Source: Mya arenaria | Lineage: Eukaryota > Mollusca > Bivalvia > Myida > Myidae | Direction: 5' to 3' | DNA: 64,000 nt | NCBI RefSeq assembly: GCF_026914265.1 | Contig: NC_069135.1 | Coordinates: 34,977,756 to 35,041,755 of the forward strand | In this document: positions 1 to 12,409 of the stretch, one piece after another | Layout of the letters: each line of letters begins with the position of its first letter | Numbering within the stretch: the first letter of the stretch is position 1 | Notes under the pieces: generated by a model | Seen by the model: the letters and a program-made list of their open reading frames with translations, nothing else | Told to the model about the DNA's origin: nothing | Databases searched by the model: none | Program-made: the position numbers and the translations under genes

Positions 1-2374
1 AAAACCACCAACACCTTACCCGGTCCTTAAATATATAAACATAAAAGGTCGCAATCAAAACCACCAACACCTTACCCGGTCCTTAAATATATAAACATAA
101 AAGGTCGCAATCAAAACCACCAACACCTTACCCAGTCCTTAAATATATAAACATAAAAGGTCCTATTCAAAACATCCAACACCCTAACGGTCTTTAAATA
201 TATAAAAATCAAAGGTCCTAATCAAAACCACCAACACCTTACCCAGTGCTTAAATATATAAACATAAAAGGTCCTATTCAAAGGATCCAGCACCCTACCG
301 GTCCTTAAATATATAAACATAAAAGGTTGTAATCAAAACCACCAACACCTTACCCGGTCCTTAAATATATAAACATAAAAGGTCGCAATCAAAACCACCA
401 ACACCTTGCCCTGTCCTTAAATATATAAACATCAAAGGCCCTAATCTTAACCACCAACACCTTACCCGGTCCTTAAATATATAAACATCAAAAGTCCTAA
501 TCTTAACTTCCAACACCTGACCTGGTCCTTAAAGATATAAACATCAAAGGTCTTTATCTAAACAACCAACACCTTACCCTGTCCTTAAATATATAAACAT
601 CAAAGGCCCTAATCTTAACCACCGACACCTTACCCGATCCTTAAATATATAAACATCAAAAGTCCTAATCTTAACCACCAACACCTGACCTGGTCCTTAA
701 ATATATAAACATCAAAGGTCTTTATCTAAACAACCAACACCTTACCCTGTCCTTAAATATATAAACATCAATGGTCGCAATCTTAACCACAAACATTTTA
801 CCCAGTCCTAAAATATAAAAAACATTAAGGTTTCAAATCTAAACCACTAACACGTTTCCCTGTCCTTATATATATATATCAACATCAAAGATTTTAATCT
901 AAACCACCAACACCTTACCATGTCCTTAAATATATAAATAACAAATGTCCTAGTCTAAACCACCAACACCTTACCCAGTCCTTAAATATATAAACATCAA
1001 AGGTCCTAATCTAAACCACCAACACCTTACCCGGTCCTTAAATATATAAACATAAAAGGTCCTATTCAAAACATCCAACAACCTAACGGTCCTTAAATAT
1101 ATAAAAATCAAAGGTCCTAATCAAAACCACCAACTCCTTACCCAGTCCTTTAATATAAAAACATCAAAGGTCCTAAAGTAAACCACCAACACCTTACCCG
1201 GTCCTTAAATATATAAACAACAAAGGTCCTAATTAAAACCACCAACACCTTACCCGGTCCTTAAATATATAAACAACAAAGGTCCTAATCAAAACCACCA
1301 ACTCCTTACCCAGTCCTTAAATATAAAAACATCAAAGGTCCTAAAGTAAACCACCAACATCCTACCCGGTCCTTAAATATACAAACAACAAAGGTCCTAA
1401 TCTAAACCACCAACATCCTACCCGGTTCTTAAATATATAAACATCAAAGGTCCTAATCTAACCACCAACACCTTACCCGGTCCTTCAATATATAAACATC
1501 AAAGGTCCTAATCTAACCACCAACACCTTACCTGGTCCTTCAATATATAAACATCAAAGGTCCTAATCTAAACCACCAACACCTAGCCCAGTCCTTAAAT
1601 ATGTAATAATAAAAGGTCCTAATCAAAACCACCGACACCTTACCCGATCCTTAAATATATAAACATCAAAGGTACCAAACTAAACCACCAAATCTAAACT
1701 ACCAACACCTTACCCGGTCCTTAAATTTAAATTTATAAACAGGAAAGGTCCTAATCTAACCACCAACACATTACCCGGTCCTTAAATATATAAACATCAA
1801 CGGTCCTAGTCTAAACCACCAACACCTTACCTGGTCCTTTAATATATATATCAAAGGTCCTAATCTAGACCACCAACACCTTACCCAGTTCTTAAATACA
1901 TAAACAACAAAAGTCTTAATCTAAACCACCAACACCTTACCCAGTCCTTAAATATCTAACCATCTTCACTTTTTCCTGTCCTTAAAAATATGAATACTAA
2001 ATGTTCCAAATTTAAACCAACAACATATTACCCGTCCTTAAATTTTTATACATCAAAGGTTGCAATCTTAACCACGAGCACGTTACCTGGTCCTTTAATA
2101 TAAAAACATTAAAGGTTCCAAATGTACACCACCAGCACGTTTCCCTGCCCTTAAATATATAAACATCAAATGTCCCAAATATAAACAATCAACACATTAC
2201 CCTTTCCTTAAATATTTGGACATCAAAGGTTCCAATCCAAACCATCTACTTGTTATGTTCTTAATTATTAAAACATCTAAGGTCCAAAACCAAAAGCAGG
2301 AACACATTACCGTGTCCTTAAATACTAAAACATGAAAGGTCCCAAATCTAAACCAGCAACATGTTACCCTGTTC
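1..2374. repeat. 56-bp AT-rich satellite array, open at the left edge
   Basis: About 42 head-to-tail copies of a roughly 56-bp unit. Each has a conserved ACCAACACCTTACCCGGTCC block, then TTAAATATATAAACAT and a variable AAAGGTCCTAATC part. The first two units (1-56, 57-112) are nearly identical. Copies diverge steadily to the right and become hard to align after about 1930, so the array decays at this edge. The left edge of the window cuts it, so its full length is unknown. No credible coding capacity. Confidence 0.95.
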
Positions 2375-2995
2375 TTGAATATATACATGGGGTCAAAAAT
2401 TAGGTCACTAGGTCAAATCTTAGAAAAATCTTTGAAACACATTAGAGGCAATATGTATGGTCTTATATTCATTAAACTTGATCAGAATGTTTTCCTTGAT
2501 AAACTCTTTATAAAGAGACATATTTTAAACTGGGTCACATGTGATAAAAAAATAGGTCAAATCTTTCAAAAATCTTGTCCGAAACTATTTTATGGTGGTG
2601 ATTGGTCTAATTAAGTTTAAACATGGTCAGAATGTTCTCTTGGGTTAAATTTCGACTGCGTTTTAAAAGTGGGTCATATCATTCATATGCGTCAAAAACT
2701 AGGTCACTAGCTCATATCTTACAGAAATCTTGGGAACACTCTAGAGGCAATACATCTGCTCTAATTTCCATGAAACTTAATGAACTTTCCTCAATGAAAT
2801 CTTGGAAAAGTTTGAAACTAGTAGGTCATGTGGGATCAAAAATGAGGTCACTGAGTCAAATCTTAAAAAAACCTTGTGGACACTCTAGAGGCTATATTTT
2901 TTGCCATATATCTGGACCAATCTTCATGAAACTTGATCAGAATGTTTGTCTTGATGAAATCTTAGATTAGTTTGGAATTGGGTAACATGGACTCA
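2375..2995. repeat. Dispersed repeat, three partial direct copies
   Basis: Three related segments start near 2390, 2690 and 2836. Each holds a GGTCA-rich stretch, then AAATCTT, an ACACTCTAGAGGC-like block and a TTCATGAAACTTGATCAGAATG-type block (clear at about 2468-2490 and 2923-2945). Short open frames here (79 and 115 codons) mirror the repeat and resemble no protein I know. The GAAACTTG core is also seen in the tandem units of several elements further right. Confidence 0.7.
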
Positions 2996-3296
2996 TAAAC
3001 TAGGTTTCTTGGTCAATTCTAAATCTTACATTATATATAATATTTTTTTTTTTTTTCAAACAGTTGCAATCAAACTCTTACTCATATAATATATTTCATC
3101 AACAATTGATTTCCATTCCTTGACTTTAGCCCAATCAGGCGGGGGATATCAATTCAACGAATTTGCTTGTTGAATAATTTAAGTCAAGTGTTGAAGAATA
3201 CCAGTCTGATGTAAACAATAATTGAGCCTTTTGTTACACTATTTTATTGTTTGTTTCATGGACATTGCCATCAACTTATGAGGACCATGAACGAAG
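2996..3296. other. Non-coding spacer between two repeat arrays
   Basis: AT-rich single-copy-looking sequence with a T homopolymer near 3042-3056. I see no gene, RNA or inverted-repeat structure in it. Confidence 0.5.
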
Positions 3297-6200
3297 ATGA
3301 CTTCTGGGTGTGGTACCAGGCAATTGCTCCCCTGCTTCTGGGTGCGGTACCATTCCATCGCTCCCCTGCTTCTGGGTGCGGTACCATTCCATCGCTCTCC
3401 TGCTTCTGGGTGTGATACCATTCCATCGCTCCCCTGCTACTTGGTGCGGTACCATTCCATCGCTCCCCAGCTTCTGGGTGCGGTACCATTCCATTGCTCC
3501 CCTGCTTCTGGGTGCGGTACCATTCCATCACTCCCCAGCTTCTGGGTGCGGTACCAGGCCATCACTCCCCAGCTTCTGGGTGCGGTACCAGGCCATCGCT
3601 CACCTGCTTATGGGTGCGGTAACATTCCATCGCTCCCCTGCTTCTGGGTGCGGTACCAGGCCATCACTCCCCAGCTTCTGGGTGCGGTACCATTCCATTG
3701 CTCCCCTGCTTCTGGGTGCGGTACCATTCCATCGCTCCCCTGCTTCTGGGCGCAGTACCATTCCATCGCTCCCCTGCTTCTGGGTGCGGTAACATTCCAT
3801 CGCTCGCCTGCTTCTGGGTCGGTACCATTCCATTGCTCCCCAGCTTCTGGGTGCGGTACCATTCCATCGCTCCCCTGCTTCTGGGTGCGGTACCATTCCA
3901 TCGCTCCCCTGCTTCTGGGTGTGATACCATTCCATCGCTCCCCTGCTACTTGGTGCGGTACCATTCCATCGCTCCCCAGCTTCTGGGTGCGGTACCATTC
4001 CATTGCTCCCCTGCTTCTGGGTGCGGTACCATTCCATCGCTCCCCTGCTTCTGGGTGCGGTACCAGGCCATCGCTCCCTAGCTTCTGGGTGCGGTACCAG
4101 GCCATCGCTCCCCTGCTTCTGGGTGCGGTACCATTCTATCGCTCCCCTGCTTCTGGGTGCGGTACCATTCCATCGCTCCCCTGCTTCTGGGTGCGATACC
4201 ATTCCATCGCTCCCCTGCTTCTGGGTGCGGTACCATTCCATCGCTCCCCAGCTTCTGGGTGCGCTACCATTCCATCGCTCCCCTGCTTCTGGGTGCGGTA
4301 CCATTCCATCGCTCCCCTGCTACTTGGTGCGCTACCATTCCATCGCTCCCCAGCTTCTGGGTGCGGTACCAGGCCATCGCTCACCTGCTTCTGGGTGCGG
4401 TACCATTCCATCGCTCCCCTGCTTCTGGGTGCGGTACCAGGCCATCACTCCCCAGCTTCTGGGTGCGGTACCATTCCATTGCTCCCCTGCTTCTGGGTGC
4501 GGTACCATTCCATCGCTCCCCTGCTTCTGGGCGCAGTACCATTCCATCGCTCCCCTGCTTCTGGGTGCGGTAGCATTCCATCGCTCGCCTGCTTCTGGGT
4601 CGGTACCATTCCATCGCTCCCCAGCTTCTGCGTGCGGTACCATTTCATCGCTCCCCTGCTTCTGGGTGCGGTACCATTCCATCGCTCCCCTGCTTCTGGG
4701 TGTGATACCATTCCATCGCTCCCCTGCTACTTGGTGCGGTACCATTCCATCGCTCCCCAGCTTCTGGGTGCGGTACCATTCCATCGCTCCCCTGCTTCTG
4801 GGTGCGGTACCATTCCATCGCTCCCCTGCTTCTGGGTGCGGTACCAGGCCATCGCTCCCTAGCTTCTGGGTGCGGTACCAGGCCATCGCTCCCTAGCTTC
4901 TGGGTGCGCTACCATTTCATCGCTCCCCTGCTTCTGGGTGCGGTACCATTCCATCGCTCCCCTGCTTCTGGGTGCGCTACCATTTCATCGCTCCCCTGCT
5001 TCTGGGTGCGGTACCATTCCATCGCTCCCCTGCTACTTGGTGCGCTACCATTCCATCGCTCCCCAGCTTCTGGGTGCGGTACCATTCCATCGCTCCCCTG
5101 CTTCTGGGTGCGGTACCATTCCATCGCTCGCCTGCTTCTGGGTGTGATACCATTTCATCGCTCCCCAGCTTCTGCGTGCGGTACCATTCCATCGCTCCCC
5201 TGCTTCTGGGTGCGGTACCATTCCATCGCTTCCCTGCTTCTGGGTGTGATACCATTCCATCGCTCCCCTGCTACTTGGTGCGGTACCATTCCATCGCTCC
5301 CCAGCTTCTGGGTGCGGTACCATTCCATCGCTCCCCTGCTTCTGGGTGCGGTACCATTCCATCGCTCCCCAGCTTCTGGGTGCGGTACTAGGCCATCGCT
5401 CCCTAGCTTCTGGGTGCGGTACCAGGCCATCGCTCCCCAGCCTCTGGGTGCGGTACCAGGCCATCGCTCCCCTGCTTCTGGGTGCGGTACCATTCCATCG
5501 CTCCCATGCTTCTGGGTGCGCTACCATTTCATCGCTCCCCTGCTTCTGGGTGCGGTACCATTCCATCGCTCTCCTGCTACTTGGTGCGCTACCATTCCAT
5601 CGCTCCCCAGCTTCTGTGTGCGGTACCATTCCATCGCTCCCCTGCTTCTGGGTGCGGTACCATTCCATCGCTCCCCTGCTTCTGGGTGCGGTACCATTCC
5701 ATCGCTCCCCTGCTTCTGGGTGCGGTACCATTCCATCGCTCCCCTGCTTCTGGGTGTGATACCATTTCATCGCTCCCCTGCTACTTGGTGCGGTACCATT
5801 CCATCGCTCCCCAGCTTCTGGGTGCGGTACCATTCCATCGCTCCCCTGCTACTTGGTGCGGTACCATTCCATCGCTCCCCAGCTTCTGGGTGCGGTACCA
5901 GGCCATCGCTCCCCAGCCTCTGGGTGCGGTACCAGGCCATCGCTCCCCTGCTTCTGGGTGCGGTACCATTCCATCGCTCCCCTGCTTCTGGGTGCGCTAC
6001 CATTTCATCGCTCCCCTGCTTCTGGGTGCGGTACCATTCCATCGCTCCCCTGCTACTTGGTGCGCTACCATTCCATCGCTCCCCAGCTTCTGGGTGCGGT
6101 ACCATTCCATCGCTCCCCTGCTTCTGGGTGCGGTACCATTCCATCGCTCGCCTGCTTCTGGGTCAGTACCATTCCATCGCTCCCCAGCTTCTGCGTGCGG

Positions 6201-7479
6201 TACCATTCCATCGCTCCCCTGCTTCTGGGTGCGGTACCATTCCATCGCTCCCCTGCTTCTGGGTGTGATACCATTCCATCGCTCCCCTGCTACTTGGTGC
6301 GGTACCATTCCATCGCTCCCCAGCTTCTGGGTGCGGTACCATTCCATCGCTCGCCTGCTTCTGGGTGCGGTACCATTCCATCGCTCCCCAGCTTCTGGGT
6401 GCGGTACCAGGCCATCGCTCCCTAGCTTCTGGGTTCGGTACCAGGCCATCGCTCCCCAGCCTCTGGGTGCGGTACCAGGCCATCGCTCCCCTGCTTCTGG
6501 GTGCGGTACCATTCCATCGCTCCCATGCTTCTGGGTGCGCTACCATTTCATCGCTCCCCTGCTTCTGGGTGCGGTACCATTCCATCGCTCCCCTGCTACT
6601 TGGTGCGCTAACATTCCATCGCTCCCCAGCTTCTGTGTGCGGTACCATTCCATCGCTCCCCTGCTTCTGGGTGCGGTACCATTCCATCGCTCCCCTGCTT
6701 CTGGGTGCGGTACCAGGCCATCGCTCCCCAGCTTCTGGGTGCGGTACCATTCCATCGCTCCCCAGCTTCTGGGTGCGGTACCATTCCATCGCTCCCCTGC
6801 TTCTGGGTGCGGTACCATTCCATCGCTCCCCTGCTTCTGGGTGCGGTACCAGGCCATCGCTCCCCAGCTTCTGGGTGCGGTACCAGGCCATCGCTCCCCT
6901 GCTTCTGGGTCGGTACCATTCCATCGCTCCCCTGCTTCTGGGTGCGGTACCAGGCTATCGCTCCCCTGCTTCTGGGTGCGGTACCAGGCCATCGCTCCCC
7001 TGCTTCTGGGTGTGGTACCAGGCCATCGCTCCCCAGCTTCTGGGTGCGGTACCATTCCATCGCTCCCCTGCTTCTGGGTGCGGTACCATTCCATCGCTCC
7101 CCTGCTTCTGGGTGCGGTACCATTTCATCGCTCCCCTGCTTCTGGGTGTGGTACCAGGCCATCGCTCCCCAGCTTCTGGGTGTGGGTGCGGTACCATTCC
7201 ATCGCTCCCCTGCTTCCGGGTGCGGTACCAGGCCATCGCTCCCCAGCTTCTGGGTGTGGGTGCGGTACCATTTCATCGCTCCCCTGCTTCCGGGTGCGGT
7301 ACCAGGCCATCGCTCCCCAGCTTCTGCTTGTGGGTGCGGTACCATTCCATCGCTCCCCAGCTTCTTGGTGCGGTACCATTCAATCGCTCCCCTGCTTCTG
7401 GGTGCGGTACCAAACCATCGCTCCCCTGCTTCTGGGTGCGGTACCATTCCATCGCTCCCCTTCTTCTGGGTGCGGTACA
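3297..7479. repeat. 34-bp GC-rich minisatellite with KpnI site, about 123 units
   Basis: Head-to-tail copies of a 34-bp unit containing GCTCCCCTGCTTCTGGG, TGCGGTACC (a KpnI site) and ATTCCATC. Main variants: CCAGCTTCTGGG, an AGGCCATC ending, a TGCTACTTGGTGCG form, TGTGATACC or GCGCTACC in place of GCGGTACC, and a 33-bp form that lacks one G (GGGTCGGTACC). Because 34 is 1 modulo 3 and the unit has no stop in most phases, long open frames exist on both strands (up to 690 codons), each coding a 34-residue periodic peptide. I treat these as by-products of the repeat: there is no splice context, no start context and no family match. Variant order repeats at about 781 bp on the left and about 1020 bp on the right. 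Confidence 0.97.
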
Positions 7480-8758
7480 AAAATTTATAAAACGGAAATA
7501 GGTATCTGCGATACTAGTTACCATTTCCTACCTGCTTTTGAATGGACAAAGTGAGTCTGTGGCCAAACAATTGCATCATACTCATAATATGGTGCATGTT
7601 TGAAGGTGAACTCAGTAGCTTTCCATAGATAAAATGCGAAATAAGTCTACAGAGTTTTCAAGCCTGACTGGTGGTTTAAGTGCATGATGTTGATTGCAGA
7701 CATCCCTTTATTACTGATCGGACTATGCGGCTAATGCACTCGATACTTGCATTAGTATATCCCTTCATGTATCTTAATCATTAGTTTGGCGTTATTCCCC
7801 ATGAAATGCCAGTGTGGCCCCGTAGAAATGTTCTGAGAGGCCCAGTACTACTCCTCGCTAGGACTTCTACAGTAGATTACCCGCCTGGGAGGGCTCTTAA
7901 GGGTGCTGGCAGAGTAGTGGTGTGTAACACTTTTGGAGATAGGTTATGAGAGCAAAGTAACCATTCCTTCTCCTCCTTTGTCAAGTGGGTAACCTGACCT
8001 AAGCCAGTCACAAGTCTGGTTGAAAAAACAGGGAGTGACCACATTTCATGGCAAAAAAACACTTCATAAGTCATAATATTTATTAACTTTTATCATTTTC
8101 AGCTCTTGTATTCTTTGGCCTCTGTGTTTCATGAATCCAGTTTCTTATACAAATTTATGTTGTTATGTTTCTATTGTTCATGCATATTTGTACTTTGTCA
8201 TCTGTTGCCTTCTTTTAAATAAATCTGAAACTGGAAGTAGTTGTACATGTATATGAGAAATCATCAATTGTTATCCAAGGATCGAGTGAAAAAAAGTTTA
8301 AACATGAAAACTTTTGTTGTTTTTTTCAAATCGGAGTGATCACTTCACTTTAACGTCGAACGCAAGTTTCGATTTCTTCTCATGATTTCAGAAACTTCGA
8401 ACTTTAACAAAATCTTGTTTTCAAAAACTTTGGCAAATGGTTAGAAACAAGAGATATCTGTGTTCCTATTGCATTATAGATTTGTATTGCTTGTGTCTGA
8501 TTAATTTAGTAGATGTCGGATATGTTATAAACAACTTAAACCCATTTCACTTGGGAAACATATTTTGGAGTATTATATACAGTTAGTATAAATATTTATA
8601 TGAATTACTTCAGAAACAAATCCAGCTTAAAAGGTATGGAAAATAGGGGTTTTCATCAATTTAAGAACTTGCTATTACCATTTTCTATGATTTTGATGTA
8701 TTTTCACTGCTATGACGAATTTTTTGAAAAAATTATCAACTAGAACTCCGCAAGTCGG
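7480..8758. other. Non-coding stretch; no gene recognised
   Basis: Single-copy-looking sequence right of the minisatellite. The only gene-like sign is an AATAAA at 8218-8223 on the plus strand, in a T-rich context that could be a 3' UTR of an unseen gene. A 65-codon open frame on the minus strand at 7877-8074 has no recognisable domain and I do not call it a gene. Confidence 0.4.
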
Positions 8759-9910
8759 ATGTGTCGCCTGACCAATTATTTACTGTTGACATTATAGCTG
8801 TTAGATTGGCATTTTATTCATTTATAGACAATGATGTTGCCATTTAACTTTCAAGTGTAGGTGGCCTTTGAACTGAAGGTAACAACCTTAAGCAGGACAA
8901 AAATTAACAACAAAAATTAAAAAGGGCAATAACTCCAAAAAAATATGGAAGCAAGAGTTACGGTTCTTGTGCACCGCACTTGCCCTCAATGAGATCTATC
9001 TTCCTAATAAGTTTCAGGTTGATACCTCTTAGTTTATGATTTTTATGCCCCTGACAAAATTTAAGCTTGAAAATTAACAAAGGGCAATAACTTTAAACAT
9101 TTAAATGCAAGAGTTACTGTTATTGTTCATTGCCCTTGCCCTCAAAGAGATCTATTTAGCTATGAAGTTTCAAGTTGATAACTCTATGTTCTACAAGATA
9201 TGCCCCGAACAAAACTTTAAGCATGAAAATTAATGCAGTGCAATTACTCTAAAAATAAGAAAGCAAGAGTTACTGTTACTGTGCACTCTGCTTGACCTTC
9301 ATGAGATCTATCTAGCTATGAAGTTTCAAGTTGATAACTCTTATATTCTACAAGATATCCCCCGGACAAAACTTTAAGCATGAAAATTTACAAAGGGCAA
9401 TGACTCTGAAAATGTGGAAGCATGAGTAACAGTTCTTGTGCCCTGCAGTTTCCCTCTATGAGATCTAACTACATATGAAATTTCAAGTTGATACCACTAA
9501 TAGTTTACGAGATATGCCCTGGACAAGTGAAAACGGGACGTGGACGCCAACAAAGGGCGATAACTCTAAAAAATATGGAAGCAATGGTTACGGTTCTTGT
9601 GCATTGCACTTGCCCTCAATGAGATCTATCTAGCTATGAAGTTTCAAGTTGATACCGCTTGTATTCTTTAAGATATGCCCCGGACAAAACTTTAAGCTTG
9701 AAAATTAACAAAGGGCAATAATTCTGAAAATATGGAAGCATGAGTAACAAATCTTGTGCACTGCACTTGCCCTCAATGAGATCTATCTACATATGGAATT
9801 TCAAGTCGATACTACTAATAGTTCACGAGATATGCCGCGGACAAGTGAAAACGGGACGCAACCGCCACCACCGCCGCCGCCAACAAAAGTAACCCCTATG
9901 TGTCGCCTGT
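8759..9910. mobile_element. Repeat element with about six 157-bp tandem units, flanked by 12-bp direct repeats
   Basis: Tandem units are anchored by GAGATCTATC at about 8991, 9147, 9303, 9460, 9621 and 9778 (spacing 156-161 bp). Each has AAGGGCAATAACTC, a GCACTTGCCCTCA block and GAAGTTTCAAGTTGATA. The right side carries a GC-rich CCGCCACCACCGCCG simple repeat at about 9861-9880. The 12-mer ATGTGTCGCCTG occurs at 8759-8770 and 9899-9910, either a target duplication or part of the element's ends. No coding capacity, so non-autonomous if mobile. Confidence 0.6.
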
Positions 9911-11680
9911 CTAGGTAGGAAAAAATAAGAGACCTTTCAAGTAGGAAAAAGAAGGAAATGTAGGAGCACTGGTAATCACTATCAGCCCCATTCCATTTAC
10001 TCAGTATTTTATTTCAAAGTAATTCACAACTTCACACCATATCATAGTTTTATTCCAAATAGTGATTTTATAAATTACAGTTTCCAGGCATGTGATGAAA
10101 GTTCAAAAGGCACACATCAACAATGCAGCAAAATAAGAAAGAGTAGAAAACACGTAAAAAATTCAAAAAATGTAACAGAATCTGTTTGTTCACATTTCAT
10201 AGGTTCAGTCATTCCAAAAACATATTTCATTTGAAAGGCAAACATAATGCTTGTAACAATGATGAAATATCATCAAAATTAAATAAGAGCTTTTTTTGGT
10301 AGCTATAAAAATTAATAATACAAATAAAATATTACAGAAGATGCTTCGTCTTGCTGTAAAGCATAGTTACGCTAGGATCAACACATTTCTTTTAATATGA
10401 ATATCTGCAAGCTGTTTGCAGGAGATTGATAAAAAGTACACGTATGTATGTATGGAAAATAAATTAACTGCACAGATTTAATAGAATGCAAATAATCTTT
10501 GTATCCCTTTAAAAATAAATTATTATAATTTAGAACATAATTAATGTGAACTAAAAATGTTTGAAATCTCTACAACTCTACTCTAGGCCTACATGATTGC
10601 AAAATAAAAGCCATAATAAGCAGCCAGTTTATAAATCATTTGTATAGGGCAATAACAACATGTGTGTTTCTACTTGGTCACAGAAGCTTTCCAAAGAATC
10701 ATATTTCCCAAAATGACTCATTCTGGTCATGAGTTATAAAAGCACCATACATTAACACAAATTTAGATTAGAAATGTAAAGAAATATTCCAGTATTGTTT
10801 TTTTAGAGTCGAGTTCCTCTTCAATCCAATATTCACATGTATATAAATTTCAAGCTATGTCATGAAAGAACACTTTCTGTATGAGTTTAAATATAATATT
10901 GCACAATGGTTTAGTATATTTAATATCCTGAAACAAGGATTACATTGATGTAAAAAAATGAAGTCTTATCTTAAGTAAATGGCGACCTTAAAAGGATTTT
11001 ATCATGTTGGACTTTCAAGCAGCATTGTGGTTCAGCCAAAAAAATAGGTTTGGTTATGGTTACATCCTTTTTAAAAACATGTAGGGTAGGTAGGCATTAG
11101 GCTTTATATAAGAACTTTATTGTCATAATTGGTGTTAAATTCTTCTGTATAAAGGTTTAAAACTCCATATTCAAACATACACTTTAAAAAAACTGACTTG
11201 ACTACCAACTGACTAAAAACGGTAGGGTCTGTGCCTGTTTCGAAGGTAGGGTCTGGTAACCCGAACCAAATGTATTTTTTGAGGCCTTATCTGGATATCT
11301 AAATGTTAAAGCCATTGTAATATTCAAATACATTAACGTAGCATGCTGTTAATTTCTCATTTTATTGCCTTGATGACTTTTGCTTTATATCCAGATTGAC
11401 AGCAAACATTATATGGTTTCCTTTCAGTGTTAATTAACATTTAAACGTGAAAACCTTTTGTTTCAAAATGTCAAAACATCAGCATACATGTAAAAAATAA
11501 TTTAGGTTAAAACATGTGTATTTTATAACTTTACTTAACTCACTTAATAAGATAAAATATCACATAAAAGCAAATAGTCCTTCAAGCTCAATTGCGAAAA
11601 ATAACTCAAAAAATTATTTTAGAAATGTCACCATTTTTTCATACTGCAAAATAGTATCGGTAATAAGGCACAATGCATCA
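9911..11680. other. 3' flank / probable 3' UTR side of the ankyrin gene
   Basis: AT-rich sequence downstream (in minus-strand sense) of the stop codon at 11681-11683. It has no open frame of note. Minus-strand AATAAA-like hexamers occur (for example the complement of TTTATT near 10052), but I cannot tell which one is used. A GGTAGGGTCTG motif is repeated near 11221-11256. Confidence 0.35.
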
Positions 11681-12409
11681 TCAAGAGTTTGAACCACCAA
11701 GCACATCTTTCCCATTACAAACACTATCAGATTCTACAAGATCAGTTACGTTGCCCTCAAGCGTTGTAACGTCTGTTTCCACTTCAGGTTTTGTTTCATC
11801 ACTTGAACAAATATGATTTGAGGCAAGACCAGTGTCTATTTTTTGTTCTGTAAACTCTGTCTCATCATTTTCTGCTGTTCCCGTTTCACTATAAAGTGTT
11901 TTAGTAGTAACATAAACCTCAACATTATCTTGCTGAGCATCATTTGTCCTTTCTTTACCATCAGATCTAGTTGCGGTATCTTCACTTGCTTCATTACTTT
12001 GTGTATCAGATTCACCATCATTTTCACCAGCCCTTTCCAATACAATGTCATCAACCCCTTTCTCGTCTTCAGACCTTTCCACTTTTAGATCTTTCTCCAA
12101 ATCATCATTTACATCTGTGCCCTCAATATTCTTTACAACGTCATCAACCCCTTTCTTATCTCCAGTTCCGTCAGCTTGTTGCTTGTCCTCTATAACATTA
12201 GTACCTGAGTCTCCACTTTTTCCGATACTATCCCCACTTTTGTCAGATATTTTCTGATCCTCTATGACATTGGTTCCCGTTCTCCGGGCTAGTTCAGTCC
12301 GATATTTCTGGGAAGTCATGGCTGCTAGCTTCGACTTCTTTTCATTGATCAGATTTTTCACATTTGCATTGCTCACTGGTTTCCAGTCAGCAGGCAAGAA
12401 AGATTTGGA
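11681..12409 (-). CDS. Ankyrin gene, last coding exon (acidic tail)
   Basis: 729 bp including the stop; residues 307-548. The exon opens SKSFLPADWKPVSN after acceptor TTTCAG. The tail is low-complexity and acidic, probably disordered, with GTNVIED and KGVDD each present twice, which suggests internal duplication. It ends LGGSNS. Open frames on the plus strand across this exon are shadows. Confidence 0.85.
   Translation of the reverse strand, partial: SKSFLPADWKPVSNANVKNLINEKKSKLAAMTSQKYRTELARRTGTNVIEDQKISDKSGDSIGKSGDSGTNVIEDKQQADGTGDKKGVDDVVKNIEGTDVNDDLEKDLKVERSEDEKGVDDIVLERAGENDGESDTQSNEASEDTATRSDGKERTNDAQQDNVEVYVTTKTLYSETGTAENDETEFTEQKIDTGLASNHICSSDETKPEVETDVTTLEGNVTDLVESDSVCNGKDVLGGSNS

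Noticed and set aside
1..2374. CRISPR-like array of direct repeats
   Set aside because: Units are contiguous and diverge along their length. There are no unique spacers between constant repeats, and the context is eukaryotic.
2375..2970. Open frames of 79 and 115 codons on the plus strand
   Set aside because: They translate the dispersed repeat; the second contains the same repeated segment twice and matches no family.
3297..7554. Long open frames (up to 690 codons) on both strands
   Set aside because: They follow from a 34-bp repeat unit without stops. The same peptide appears from every frame, and there is no splice signal or known domain.
7877..8074. 65-codon minus-strand frame
   Set aside because: No recognisable domain, no splice partners, and nothing to separate it from chance.
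11836..12257. Plus-strand and alternative minus-strand frames over the ankyrin tail exon
   Set aside because: Shadows of the real exon; they have no splice context and biased composition.
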